Assembly (NCBI RefSeq): GCF_002257585.1
Contig: NZ_CP022743.1
Coordinates: 3,348,001-3,412,000, forward strand
Length of the DNA stretch: 64,000 nt
Reading direction: 5' to 3'
Origin: Mucilaginibacter xinganensis
GTDB taxonomy: Bacteria > Bacteroidota > Bacteroidia > Sphingobacteriales > Sphingobacteriaceae
Shown here: piece by piece, positions 45,974-54,762 of the stretch
How the letters are laid out: each line of letters starts with the position of its first letter
Position numbering within the stretch: position 1 is the first letter of the stretch
Notes under the pieces: generated by a model
The model's input: the letters and a program-made list of their open reading frames with translations, nothing else
Told to the model about the DNA's origin: nothing
The model's database searches: none
Position numbers and translations under genes: made by a program

Positions 45974-46837
45974 TTATTTCGGATCGATGCCGTTCAGCTC
46001 CTGGATATCATCGGGAGTAAGTTCAAGCGATACCGAATTTATATTTTCTTCCAAATGATCAACGCTGGAAGTCCCGGGAATAAGTAATATATTATCTGAA
46101 TGGTTCAGCAACCAGTTTAAAGCAACCTGGTGAACCGTAGCACTATGCTTATCAGCTATTTGCTTCAGTTTTTCCTGGCTGGCAACGTTACCTGCATTTA
46201 GCGGAAACCATGGAATAAATGCAATATTATGTGCTTTACAGTATTGCAGCACATGCTCCCATTTGCGGTTATCTACGCTATACATATTTTGCACAGATAC
46301 CACAGGAAAAAACTCTTGTGCTTTTTTTATAACATCTACGTCAACTTCTGATAAACCGATGTGCCTGATCAATCCTTCCTCCTGCGCCTGCTGCAAAAAC
46401 TCAAAACTTTGCTCTGCAGGAACAATGGGATCTATCCGGTGTAATTGATAAAGATCTATCCGGTCCAGTTTTAATCGTTTAAGGCTGCCCTCAAGCGCTT
46501 TTTTTAAATGATCGGGCTTTGCATTTATGGGCCATACATCAGGGCCGGTACGCAGCAAACCACCTTTGGTTCCAATAACAAGACCTTCGGCGTAAGGATA
46601 CAACGCCCGGGCAATTAATTCTTCAGATATATGTGGACCATAGCTGTCAGCGGTATCAATAAAATTCACACCCAGCTCTACCGCCCGTTGTAATACTTTT
46701 ATAGCTTCGGCTTCATCTTTTGGCGGCCCCCAGATCCCTTTCCCGGTTATCCGCATGGCGCCATAACCCATTCTGTTGACAGTTAAATCTCCGCCTATCG
46801 TCAAAGTCTTTTCGAATGTAATCAATGAATTATTCAT
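45974..46837 (-). CDS. Aldo/keto reductase
   Basis: NADPH-dependent reductase of 287 residues with a TIM-barrel. The catalytic tetrad is visible: Asp and Tyr in FIDTADSYG, Lys in VIGTKGG and His in YQLHRIDP. The C-terminal NADP site is IPGTSSVDHLEENI. The N-terminus (GGDLTVNRMGYGAMRITG) fits the YajO/IolS-like branch. The substrate is unknown. Transcribed alone. Confidence 0.93.
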   Translation of the reverse strand: MNNSLITFEKTLTIGGDLTVNRMGYGAMRITGKGIWGPPKDEAEAIKVLQRAVELGVNFIDTADSYGPHISEELIARALYPYAEGLVIGTKGGLLRTGPDVWPINAKPDHLKKALEGSLKRLKLDRIDLYQLHRIDPIVPAEQSFEFLQQAQEEGLIRHIGLSEVDVDVIKKAQEFFPVVSVQNMYSVDNRKWEHVLQYCKAHNIAFIPWFPLNAGNVASQEKLKQIADKHSATVHQVALNWLLNHSDNILLIPGTSSVDHLEENINSVSLELTPDDIQELNGIDPK

Positions 46838-46973
46838 GTCTGATTGCGTTTTGATTAAAAAACATTAACGCTACATCCAGTTAATTGTTCTAAATCCGGG
46901 GATTAAAAATTTCGTTTCAGGTCGTTCCTAATAAATTTAATAAGTAGTACCTTGGCTTAAAAAACCAAAAAAG

Positions 46974-47408
46974 ATGTTAGAACAAAATAGTGCTCACCAT
47001 GCCCGTTATGTAAAAGGTTACCATATCATATTAAGCGCCTTTTTACTCATTGGCACGGTTGCTTCTATTGTAAATATTTATTTACAATGGGCGGCACATT
47101 ATGATATGCTGAATTCTATTTTAATTACTATTTTGTTTGTTTGCGGCCTTATAACGGGCTATTATGTACGCCAGTTTCCATTAAAGGCACAGGACAGGGC
47201 CATTCGTGCCGAAGAAAACCTAAGGCACTTTATTTTAACTCACAAAGCCATTGACAGCCGTGTAACCATGAGCCAGGTTATCGCTTTGCGTTTTGCATCA
47301 GATGATGAGTTTATTGTACTTGCAGACAGGGCTGCGAAGGAAAGTCTATCTCCTGCAGAAATAAAAAAAGAGATTAAAAAATGGCGGGCAGATCATCACA
47401 GAATGTAG
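46974..47408 (+). CDS. DUF6526 family membrane protein
   Basis: A 144-residue protein with two membrane segments (about 18-40 and 48-68), a charged motif after the second (YYVRQFPLKAQDRAIRAEE) and a cytoplasmic alpha-helical tail (VIALRFASDDEF, LSPAEIKKEIKKWRADH). The family is common and single-copy in Sphingobacteriales and has no known function. Promoter-like TACCTTGG lies just upstream. A terminator follows three bases after the stop. Confidence 0.82.
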   Translation: MLEQNSAHHARYVKGYHIILSAFLLIGTVASIVNIYLQWAAHYDMLNSILITILFVCGLITGYYVRQFPLKAQDRAIRAEENLRHFILTHKAIDSRVTMSQVIALRFASDDEFIVLADRAAKESLSPAEIKKEIKKWRADHHRM

Positions 47409-47410
47409 TA

Positions 47411-47451
47411 TTTAAGGGCCGGTTATGAAGTTAACATAACCGGCCCTTAAA
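47411..47451 (+). terminator. Terminator of the DUF6526 gene
   Basis: Perfect 17-bp arms 47411-47427 and 47435-47451 with a 7-base loop. The T-tail is poor on the plus strand, but the stem is very stable; it may serve both convergent genes. Confidence 0.85.
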
Positions 47452-47465
47452 TAATTCACAATATG

Positions 47466-47993
47466 TTAAAATAACATTTCGGGCGGCGGTGTTACGCCTT
47501 TCAAACGCAGGTACACAGTTGTTTGGCCCCGGTGATGCGTTTGGTGTTCAAACCCTTTCCCAAATAGTTCAAACTTAGCCATGTCCTTTCCGGCAAATTT
47601 TGTAGTTTCCTGCAATTGTGCCGGGGTCATGCCCTGCAGGGCACTGATAGCAAAATCGTAGCTATCCATTACGGCTTTTGTAGTGGCTTCTTTTGTTTGG
47701 GCAATGGTTTTTTCTACTGATACATCTTTACCAAGCGGGCTCGCTTTACCGCTTGCCATTGCGCAAAAAAAGTAATTGGCGTCAGCAAGGTGAAGCATTT
47801 GGCCCGCAAACGAGCGCATTTCGGGCGTTGGTTTAAACGCGAACCCGTCTTCCGGCATGGCATCCAGGTAAGCTTTGGTGTATGCCCTGGCACGGGTAAA
47901 CTCCGCCACAAGCTGCGCCTGTGTAAATTGTGCGTAAACCGAACTGCAGGCAAAAGTTACCAGCATAGTTAGTACTAATGATAATCGTTTCAT
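47466..47993 (-). CDS. Secreted DinB/YfiT-like protein
   Basis: A 175-residue DinB-superfamily four-helix protein with a signal peptide (SLVLTMLVTFACSSVYAQ). The putative metal triad is seen as HLAD near residue 67, and HQTHHRGQTTVYLR near 150. These proteins are nickel/zinc-binding; some are thiol S-transferases. An exported form is usual in Bacteroidota. Monocistronic; 105 bases upstream lies repeat copy C. Confidence 0.88.
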   Translation of the reverse strand: MKRLSLVLTMLVTFACSSVYAQFTQAQLVAEFTRARAYTKAYLDAMPEDGFAFKPTPEMRSFAGQMLHLADANYFFCAMASGKASPLGKDVSVEKTIAQTKEATTKAVMDSYDFAISALQGMTPAQLQETTKFAGKDMAKFELFGKGFEHQTHHRGQTTVYLRLKGVTPPPEMLF

Positions 47994-48362
47994 GGTTTTA
48001 ATTTTTATTGGTTGATAATCGGTTGGTTTTGCTGTGGCAATGTAAAGCTGCGCAGGGTTATCGCAAGCTAATTAACGTAAATTAGATATAGACATTAATG
48101 GAACATGCTTATTATCAGTTACTTACATGTAAGTATTTCTTTATAAAAAGCAAATGCACTGATAATCAGCATGTTTCACTGTGTTCCGGGTGTTCCGCAT
48201 GCAAAAATGGAACGCCCTGGCGGCATGAACTTACAAACTTACCTCATCTAAAACTATGGCTACACACGGTTGCAGAGAGGTTTAGATGTTAGGCAAACTT
48301 TTGCTTAAATCGAACTCAGCTTAATTATGATTTAAAAATAATCATTTTTAACAAATTTACAG
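47994..48362. other. Intergenic region filled by repeat copy C
   Basis: 369 bases, of which 218 are the dispersed repeat. An open frame of 64 codons exists inside the repeat (48098-48292) but has no signs of being a gene and is not conserved in copy B. Confidence 0.6.
48101..48318 (+). repeat. Dispersed intergenic repeat, copy C (full length)
   Basis: Left half: inverted arms GAACATGCTTATTATCAG (48101-48118) and CTGATAATCAGCATGTTTC (48159-48177) enclose a 40-base segment with the palindrome ACTTACATGTAAGT. Core: 48159-48215 with GTGTTCCGGGTGTTCCGCA and ATGGAACGC. Right half: CATCTAAA and TTTAGATG (about 48244-48289) can form a second hairpin, and the element ends GAACTCA. Copy B matches throughout. 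Confidence 0.9.
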
Positions 48363-48851
48363 TTACCTGCAAAATTTATTAATCAGATTGTTGTGCAGTG
48401 GATATAGCGCTGCCATCTTGTGTTTATTTCCCATTTCAAATTCATCAAAATCAAACCCGGGTGCTACGGCACAGCTTGCCAGCGTAAATCCCTCTCCCGA
48501 TGGAATCTCTGCCGCAAACCACAACCCTGCTTTGATAACAACAGACAGAAAGCCTGTATCATGGTCAGAAAGCTCAAGTAATGAATAGGTACCATCATAG
48601 TCAATAACATGAATATGCAATGGACTTCCCTTATGAAAATACCAGATCTCGTCAGAAGCCAATCGGTGAAAACCTGAATAATCTGAACCTTCCAGCAAAT
48701 AATAAATGGAAGTGCAGGCTTGTTTTATTTTGGAAGATGTTTGCGTTATAACAGCCAGTTCTGACCGAAAAATCTCTTTATAATAACCACCCTCCGGATG
48801 AGGCTGCAACCCTAAGTAATCGATCCAATACGACGCAGTTTGCTTAATCAT
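48363..48851 (-). CDS. Cupin DUF985 family protein
   Basis: A 162-residue protein of the DUF985 cupin family: LGLQPHPEGGYYKEIFRSE, SIYYLLEGSDYSGFHRLASDEIWYFHKG and ASCAVAPGFDFDEFEM are its landmarks. Family members have a cupin metal or sugar pocket; the function is unproven. It lies directly next to the MFS gene with one base between them on the same strand, so it is cotranscribed downstream of that transporter. Confidence 0.9.
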   Translation of the reverse strand: MIKQTASYWIDYLGLQPHPEGGYYKEIFRSELAVITQTSSKIKQACTSIYYLLEGSDYSGFHRLASDEIWYFHKGSPLHIHVIDYDGTYSLLELSDHDTGFLSVVIKAGLWFAAEIPSGEGFTLASCAVAPGFDFDEFEMGNKHKMAALYPLHNNLINKFCR

Positions 48852-48852
48852 A

Positions 48853-50181
48853 TTAAACAGGGATAGCTATTTCATCTTTTTTCGCCTTCTTCTCGGCCAA
48901 CATCAGTATGATCAATAAAAACAAACCGATGGCAAAAAAACCGTCAAGCGCCAGTGCCGAGTTTCGCATCTCATGCGTCCACGATTCAACAAAACCAAAA
49001 CAAAATAAACCAACCACAATCGAAAGCTTTTCGGTAACGTCATAGAAGCTAAAATACGATGCGGTATCGGGGATGTTAACCGGCAAATATTTGGAGTAAG
49101 TTGACCGGGACAAAGACTGCACCCCTCCCATTACCAGGCCCACTATAACGGCAGCAAAGTAAAATTGGTGGGCATTAGCAACAAAGTAAACAGCGCAGCA
49201 AAGTATCGTCCAGATAGCAACAAGGGCTATCAGGGTTTTAACGTTGCCATATTTGGCTGATGATTTAGCAGTAATCAAAGCTCCTGCAACCGCCAGTAAT
49301 TGAATGATCAGAATTATAGCGATCAACGATTCATCAGACATGTGAAGTTCCTTCGCTGCAAAATTGGCCGCCACCAGCAAAATGGTTTGTACACCAACTG
49401 AATAAAAAAAGAAGGCGGAGAGAAACCTTTTCAAAAGCGGCATTGTTTTTATCTTTTTAAAAACCTTTGCCAACTCTTTAAAGCCACCGGTAAATATATT
49501 ATAGTTGTGCGCCCCCGCATTAGGAACGCCCCTGGGTAAGCGCCTGAAGGGTATAATAGCAAAACCTATCCACCATAAAAAAACGATTAAAAATGCGATC
49601 CGGGCAGGCAGGTATTCAACTTCTGTAATACCAAATAACTTTGGTTGTAATATCACTACAAAGCAAATCAACTGCACTACTATGCTGCCAATAAAGCCAT
49701 AGATAAAGCCCTTTGCACTTACCGCGTCTTGCTGATCAACGGTAGCTATTTGCGGGAGGTAAGAATTATAAAACACGAATCCCCCGCAATAGCCTATTGA
49801 GGCCAGTCCATAGCAGATCATCGGGATCTCCAAAGGTTTACCTCTTTCAAAAAAGAATAAGCCGGCACATGCCAGGCTACCCAACCAGGTAAAAAATTGC
49901 AGGTATAATTTCTTATTACCACGGTAATCAGCAATAGAGGTTAATACGGGCAATATGGCTACCACAATTAAATACGAAAGCCCAAGAATATAGGTGGATA
50001 ATACGGTGTTGATATATTGGTGTCCGAAAAAGCTCACCATATTACCGTTACTCGAATTGGCAGTTACGGCAACGAAATAAGCGGGAAATATGGTTGATAT
50101 AATAACCATATTATACGATTGATTGGCCCAATCGAACATGCACCATGCCCAGATGGTTTTCTTATTATTTTTAGCTTCCAT
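48853..50181 (-). CDS. MFS transporter, UMF1/Atg22-like
   Basis: A 442-residue inner-membrane protein with about twelve helices. It starts with the typical KKTIWAWCMFDWANQSYNMVI, the UMF1/Atg22-like family signature, and contains SRSTYSKYLPVNIPDTASYFSFYDVTEKLS. Yeast Atg22 exports vacuolar amino acids; the bacterial substrate is unknown. The cupin gene follows one base downstream. Confidence 0.92.
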   Translation of the reverse strand: MEAKNNKKTIWAWCMFDWANQSYNMVIISTIFPAYFVAVTANSSNGNMVSFFGHQYINTVLSTYILGLSYLIVVAILPVLTSIADYRGNKKLYLQFFTWLGSLACAGLFFFERGKPLEIPMICYGLASIGYCGGFVFYNSYLPQIATVDQQDAVSAKGFIYGFIGSIVVQLICFVVILQPKLFGITEVEYLPARIAFLIVFLWWIGFAIIPFRRLPRGVPNAGAHNYNIFTGGFKELAKVFKKIKTMPLLKRFLSAFFFYSVGVQTILLVAANFAAKELHMSDESLIAIILIIQLLAVAGALITAKSSAKYGNVKTLIALVAIWTILCCAVYFVANAHQFYFAAVIVGLVMGGVQSLSRSTYSKYLPVNIPDTASYFSFYDVTEKLSIVVGLFCFGFVESWTHEMRNSALALDGFFAIGLFLLIILMLAEKKAKKDEIAIPV

Positions 50182-50342
50182 TCAGGCGTTAAAAATATAT
50201 ATTTTTTCAGGATGGAAGTGTAAAAATAACATCGAGTTCCAAATCGTTGTGATATGGTAATTAAATCACGTAAAAACATGCAGATGTGGGCTTAATGCAC
50301 TGCTATAAAAAATGTTACCAGCATAAACAATTATACTTCCTT

Positions 50343-51104
50343 CTATATCCCCTTAGCATCCCCGGTCTTTATCCAGCCTTCATTCCCGTTCGATAGTTTT
50401 ATTTTTATCCAGCCGTTACTTTCATCCAAAACAATCACTTTGGTTCCGTCATGAATAACAAACAAACTACCGGCCTTATCTACGGGGCCGCTTTTCACGG
50501 TAACCGAAGGGCTAAAGATTATAGCTTCCCGATTACCCTTAAAATAACTTACCTGCATGCAGGCTATAAATATGGTAAACACGCCAATCGCAAATAAAAT
50601 AACGGCACCGTAAAACGAAGTTTTTTTAATGGCGACGGACATGGTAAAAAAGTAAAGCACCAAAATACCGGATGCCAATAAAACAAAGAGAATACTAATC
50701 CACGCTAAAACATCCGCCGAAACACTTAAAACAAATCCTCTCCACCATTTGGTAAGGAAGAATTCAGGCGCTTCATCTATTTTATCGGTGGTTTTTAAGT
50801 TTACAAAGCGAATGTTAAAATTAATATCTTCATCCCCGGGCGAGAGTTTATGCGCTTTGCCGTAGTAAAGCAAAGCCGAAGGTATATCCCCGTTTTTATA
50901 ACTGGCGTTCCCTAAATTAAAGTATAGTACAGCCGACTCATAACCTGCATCAAGCACTTTTTTGTAATCGGCAAGTGCATCATTATACTGCCCCTTGTTA
51001 TAACTGGCGTTACCCTTTAAAATCAGCGTTTTCGCATCATCTGCCCCAAAACTTAATGATGGGATAACAAATGCTATTAAAAGATATAATGCCCGCTTCA
51101 ACAT
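50343..51104 (-). CDS. batE: BatE-like TPR and SH3 membrane protein
   Basis: Last gene of the Bat operon. The 253-residue protein has a signal peptide, TPR repeats (about 25-110: NKGQYNDALADYKKVLDAG, LYFNLGNASYKNGDIPSAL), two membrane spans (about 135-160 and 165-190) and a C-terminal SH3-like domain (about 205-253: VTVKSGPVDKAGSLFVIHDG, NGWIKIKLSNGNEGWI). Start ATG 51104 lies two bases after the batD stop. TPR-TM-SH3 is the known BatE layout. Function inferred: periplasmic scaffold of the Bat complex. Confidence 0.88.
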   Translation of the reverse strand: MLKRALYLLIAFVIPSLSFGADDAKTLILKGNASYNKGQYNDALADYKKVLDAGYESAVLYFNLGNASYKNGDIPSALLYYGKAHKLSPGDEDINFNIRFVNLKTTDKIDEAPEFFLTKWWRGFVLSVSADVLAWISILFVLLASGILVLYFFTMSVAIKKTSFYGAVILFAIGVFTIFIACMQVSYFKGNREAIIFSPSVTVKSGPVDKAGSLFVIHDGTKVIVLDESNGWIKIKLSNGNEGWIKTGDAKGI

Positions 51105-51105
51105 A

Positions 51106-52920
51106 TTAAATTTTATTTTCAATATCGTTTATAATCCCTTTTGCTTTATTAAACACTTCCTGTTTGGAGATATGGGTCACCGGAGCATACCTGGCCATTT
51201 CACAAAGGTCAAGGGTTTCCAGCACCTGGTTAATCAACTCATCGCCTACAGACCTTGCATTAAGTGCCGATCCAATGTTTTCCCTGTCTAAATTAGCATA
51301 AGGTATGTTTAGCTTATCGCTTAAATAACCATACATTCCCTTAAATACGTCTTCATAAAATGCCGCTGTATTATTAGCCTGCAGTTGCTGCTGAGCACTG
51401 GCTAAATGCTTAGCAGCGACCTTGCCTGCCCTTTTGTTTTTTACCATAACAACATCACTGTTAAGTTTTATCATCCGGTTACGGTAGTTATAGGCAGCAA
51501 TACAAAATACCGGGCCGGCAGCCAGTAATAAATAATATAAGGCTGAAACAAAAAAACCTTCCCCCGGTCTGTTTAAACTGGCATTACCTGTTTTGATATA
51601 TCTTATATCCTTATCCAATACTTTAACATCCTGCTTGTCTGCGCCAGCTAATGCTGTTACATTATTTCCTGCTACGCCTTTATCAACCTTTATTTTGAAG
51701 CTTTTGGATGTTACTGTTACATACTTATTTGTTGAAGGATTGAAATACGAAAACCTGATCGGGTTGATGGTAAACTCCCCTTCGTGCCTTGGTATCACCA
51801 GGTAGTTATAAACCCGGCTGCCTTCAACCCCACTTACACTTTCGGTGATATCGTCCGTAATTGTCGGATCATATTTTTCAAAATCAGCCGGAAATTCAGT
51901 ATTAACTGTTTTTAACAATTTAATATTACCGGCACCCGTAACTTTCACTTTATAGTTCAGCGGCTCATTGGCTTTCAGCGCCATTTTATCGGGGTTTGCC
52001 TCTATACTAAACCGGCCTACGGCGCCGGCAAAACTATCCGGCTTACCAGCGTCCGGAAGGGGTTTTACATGGATAACAACAGGTGCACTTTTAGCCTTAT
52101 ATTTTACCTCTTTAAATGCCCCGCCAAAAAATTGATCCATAATATCGTGCGATTGAACGGGCTGCCTCACCAAAAGAGTCATCTCCAGCGGATCAATTGT
52201 GATATTCCCTGAATGTTCGGGAAACAGAATAGTTTGTTTAAGATCAGCCGCGTTATATTTCAAGCCTTTATAGGTTTCAACGTGCCATTGTACCTGCTGC
52301 TGTTGTTGCGGGTTTTTAATATCCTGGTTCCAAAACCCGGTTAAGTCAGGCACTTTATCAAGCCTGCTATCTTCAATGCCAATCCGGGTATAAATCCTGA
52401 AACTCACTGTAAGCTGTTCGCCCTGGTAAACGTTACTTTTATCAACCACGGCTTTAATAAAAAGAGATTTTGCCAGATCGGCAGTATTGCCCTCAATTAT
52501 GCTGTTATCAGCGCCATTTTGCTGCCCGCTGTTTCGCTGAAGCGGACGTCCCTTTGTTACTTTTATTTTGATGGGATTAGTGGTTAATCTATTCCCATTT
52601 ACCGTAATGGTTGCAGCAGGAATGAAAGCTTCGCCTTCGCTGGTGGCCATAAGGATATAACTAATGGAATTACTAACCGTAGTTTTACCGTTTATCGACT
52701 CCATGCTGGTTGATACATTCGGGCCTGACAATACCTGTAATCCTTTCCATAGTGGTGGAATAAAGTTCTCACCATTTCCATTAACAGAAAACACCACCTC
52801 AAACTGGTCTCCAACACTAACAGGATTTCTATTCACGCCTGCGGTAAATTTCACTTCCTGGGCGTGCAATAATCCTGCGCTAAATAGTAATATGGTTAAT
52901 ATGAAGTTCTTTAATTTCAT
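51106..52920 (-). CDS. batD: BatD protein
   Basis: A 604-residue protein with a signal peptide (LKNFILTILLFSAGLLHAQ), a large periplasmic beta-sandwich region (FTAGVNRNPVSVGDQFEVVF, then QGEQLTVSFRIYTR), one membrane span near residue 450 and a cytoplasmic alpha-helical tail. BatD-type proteins are needed with BatA/B for the Bat complex in Bacteroides and Leptospira. I start at ATG 52920 (MKLKNF); an upstream frame (52944) reads through a non-signal segment. Confidence 0.92.
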   Translation of the reverse strand: MKLKNFILTILLFSAGLLHAQEVKFTAGVNRNPVSVGDQFEVVFSVNGNGENFIPPLWKGLQVLSGPNVSTSMESINGKTTVSNSISYILMATSEGEAFIPAATITVNGNRLTTNPIKIKVTKGRPLQRNSGQQNGADNSIIEGNTADLAKSLFIKAVVDKSNVYQGEQLTVSFRIYTRIGIEDSRLDKVPDLTGFWNQDIKNPQQQQQVQWHVETYKGLKYNAADLKQTILFPEHSGNITIDPLEMTLLVRQPVQSHDIMDQFFGGAFKEVKYKAKSAPVVIHVKPLPDAGKPDSFAGAVGRFSIEANPDKMALKANEPLNYKVKVTGAGNIKLLKTVNTEFPADFEKYDPTITDDITESVSGVEGSRVYNYLVIPRHEGEFTINPIRFSYFNPSTNKYVTVTSKSFKIKVDKGVAGNNVTALAGADKQDVKVLDKDIRYIKTGNASLNRPGEGFFVSALYYLLLAAGPVFCIAAYNYRNRMIKLNSDVVMVKNKRAGKVAAKHLASAQQQLQANNTAAFYEDVFKGMYGYLSDKLNIPYANLDRENIGSALNARSVGDELINQVLETLDLCEMARYAPVTHISKQEVFNKAKGIINDIENKI

Positions 52921-52968
52921 TGTATTTAACTTGACCGGTGTCAAAAGACTAACCTCGAATCACTAATT

Positions 52969-53724
52969 CTACCAATCTTTTTCAATGTGCATCTTTGCAC
53001 CTTTTAATTTTTTGTTCTTCAGTTTATCCTGGGTTTGCTTCTCATCATTATTTAACGCATCAAGCATTCGTTCCGCGTCTTCTTTAGATAACTTATTAGG
53101 CTGCGGCTGCTGACCGTCTTTCTGATCTTTCTGATCTTTTTTATCCTGATCCTTTTTTTCCTGGTCTTTTTTGTCCTGATCCTTTTTATTTTGATCCTTA
53201 TTATCTTTATTCTTGTCGTCTTTCTTCTGCTGATCTTTCTTATCCTGATTCTTGTCGTTTTTCTTATTATCCTTGTTGTCCTTATCTTTCTTCTGCTGTT
53301 CTTTCAACTTTTCCTGGGCATAGGCCAGGTTATAACGGGTTTCATCATCCTTAGGATTATTGATAAGCGCTTTTTTATAAGCATCGATACTTTCCTCCAG
53401 TTTTTTATTCTCTAATAATGAGTTACCCAAATTATGATAAGCTTTTGCAGCGATAGCTTTATTATTTGATTCGCCTGCAAGGCGATTAAACTGCTCACCG
53501 GCTTCAGAAAATTTCTTTTGTTTATAAAGAGCATCGCCAAGGTTAAAGTTCCCCTCTGTGTTCTGATTCTTCTTTTCTACCGATTTACGATAATTCACTT
53601 CAGCTTCAGTATATTTTTTTTGCTTGTAAAGCTCGTTACCTTTATGTACATAGCTTTTCTCCTGTTGTGCAAAAAGCAAAGTGCCTTGTAGTAAAAATAA
53701 TATGATGAAAATTAACTGCTTCAT
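52969..53724 (-). CDS. batC: BatC TPR lipoprotein-like protein with KD-rich linker
   Basis: A 251-residue exported protein (signal peptide LIFIILFLLQGTLLFAQQ). Residues 20-140 hold TPR repeats (GNELYKQKKYTEAEVNYRKS, GNFNLGDALYKQKKFSEAGE, YHNLGNSLLENKKLEESIDAYKKAL). Residues about 145-205 are an extremely low-complexity linker of Lys, Asp, Gln and Asn (DKDNKDNKKNDKNQDKKDQQ and more). A short C-terminal helix follows. The linker is probably disordered. Start overlaps the batB end by four bases. Confidence 0.9.
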   Translation of the reverse strand: MKQLIFIILFLLQGTLLFAQQEKSYVHKGNELYKQKKYTEAEVNYRKSVEKKNQNTEGNFNLGDALYKQKKFSEAGEQFNRLAGESNNKAIAAKAYHNLGNSLLENKKLEESIDAYKKALINNPKDDETRYNLAYAQEKLKEQQKKDKDNKDNKKNDKNQDKKDQQKKDDKNKDNKDQNKKDQDKKDQEKKDQDKKDQKDQKDGQQPQPNKLSKEDAERMLDALNNDEKQTQDKLKNKKLKGAKMHIEKDW

Positions 53725-54761
53725 GTTTTCTTTACTTCAAATAATTTTAAGTTACTAAGCCTTTGGCTTTTACGATTGGAGATAAAAAACTCTATTACCA
53801 ACAATAAAAACGCAATCGCTAAGAAAATTTGGAAACGGTCTTCAAAATCTTTGAAGCTTTTGGTATCTACTGTTTTCCGCTGAATCTTATAGATTTGATC
53901 CATTACGATCCCCAGCCCGCTATTTGCATTGGTTGCCCTAACATAGGACCCGCCACCTGCTGCTGCTATTTCCTTACCCATTGCTTCATTAAGCTTGCTT
54001 ACTACGTTTTTACCCGCGCTATCCGTATGAAAACCTATCTGCCTTCCGTTTTCAAAAATAGGTATAGGTGCTCCTTCGGGCGAGCCAACTCCAATTACAT
54101 GTACGGAAACATCTTTTTCAGCTGCATTTTTGGCTGCTGCTACGGCGTCATCCTCGTGGTTTTCACCGTCTGTGATAATTATCATAGCCTTACCCGTACC
54201 GTTCTTAAAATCGAATGATTTCATCCCCAGATCAATGGCAGTACCAATTGCAGTACCTTGTGTGGGCACCATATTGGTGTTTATGGTATTCAGAAACAAC
54301 TTGGCCGCGGAGTAATCAGTTGTGATAGGCATCTGAACATAAGCCTCACCGGCAAATACAATTATCCCAATCCTGTCGCCGTGTAAGTTTTCAATAAGCT
54401 GCGCTATGGCCCGTTTAGCATTCTCCAAGCGGTTGGGCGCCAGGTCTTGCGACAACATACTGTTTGAAACATCAAGCAGGATCATTAAGTCTGCACTCTT
54501 ACGTTTTTCCTCTTCCATTTTTGACCCTATCTGCGGGTCTGCTGCCGCTATTAATAAAAAGGCAAAAGCTATTGAAAACAAAATAAACTTTAACCATGGC
54601 CTTGAAAATGAAACATCGGGAATCATCAGGTTTACAACATTCCTGTCACCCAATGACTTCACCGCTTTAGTTTTCCACCTGCTAACCCCAGCAAAAAGCA
54701 AGACAAAAACAGGGATCAATGCCAACCCCCACAACAATTCGATATGTGCAAAACGTAGCAT
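53721..54761 (-). CDS. batB: BatB, von Willebrand A-domain membrane protein
   Basis: A 346-residue inner-membrane protein: two N-terminal membrane segments, a VWA domain with a complete MIDAS (DVSNSMLSQDLAPNRLENAK, TQGTAIG, ITDGENHEDD), and a C-terminal membrane segment (about 315-335). It forms the paired VWA subunits with BatA. Start ATG 54761 is one base from the batA stop. Confidence 0.94.
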   Translation of the reverse strand: MLRFAHIELLWGLALIPVFVLLFAGVSRWKTKAVKSLGDRNVVNLMIPDVSFSRPWLKFILFSIAFAFLLIAAADPQIGSKMEEEKRKSADLMILLDVSNSMLSQDLAPNRLENAKRAIAQLIENLHGDRIGIIVFAGEAYVQMPITTDYSAAKLFLNTINTNMVPTQGTAIGTAIDLGMKSFDFKNGTGKAMIIITDGENHEDDAVAAAKNAAEKDVSVHVIGVGSPEGAPIPIFENGRQIGFHTDSAGKNVVSKLNEAMGKEIAAAGGGSYVRATNANSGLGIVMDQIYKIQRKTVDTKSFKDFEDRFQIFLAIAFLLLVIEFFISNRKSQRLSNLKLFEVKKT

Positions 54762-54762
54762 A

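Noticed and set aside
48098..48292. 64-codon open frame inside repeat copy C
   Set aside because: It lies within a dispersed repeat, has no family match and is not kept in copy B.
53191..53415. Plus-strand hydrophobic frame opposite batC
   Set aside because: It is the antisense shadow of the Lys/Asp-rich linker; its Leu/Ile/Val composition comes from that codon bias.
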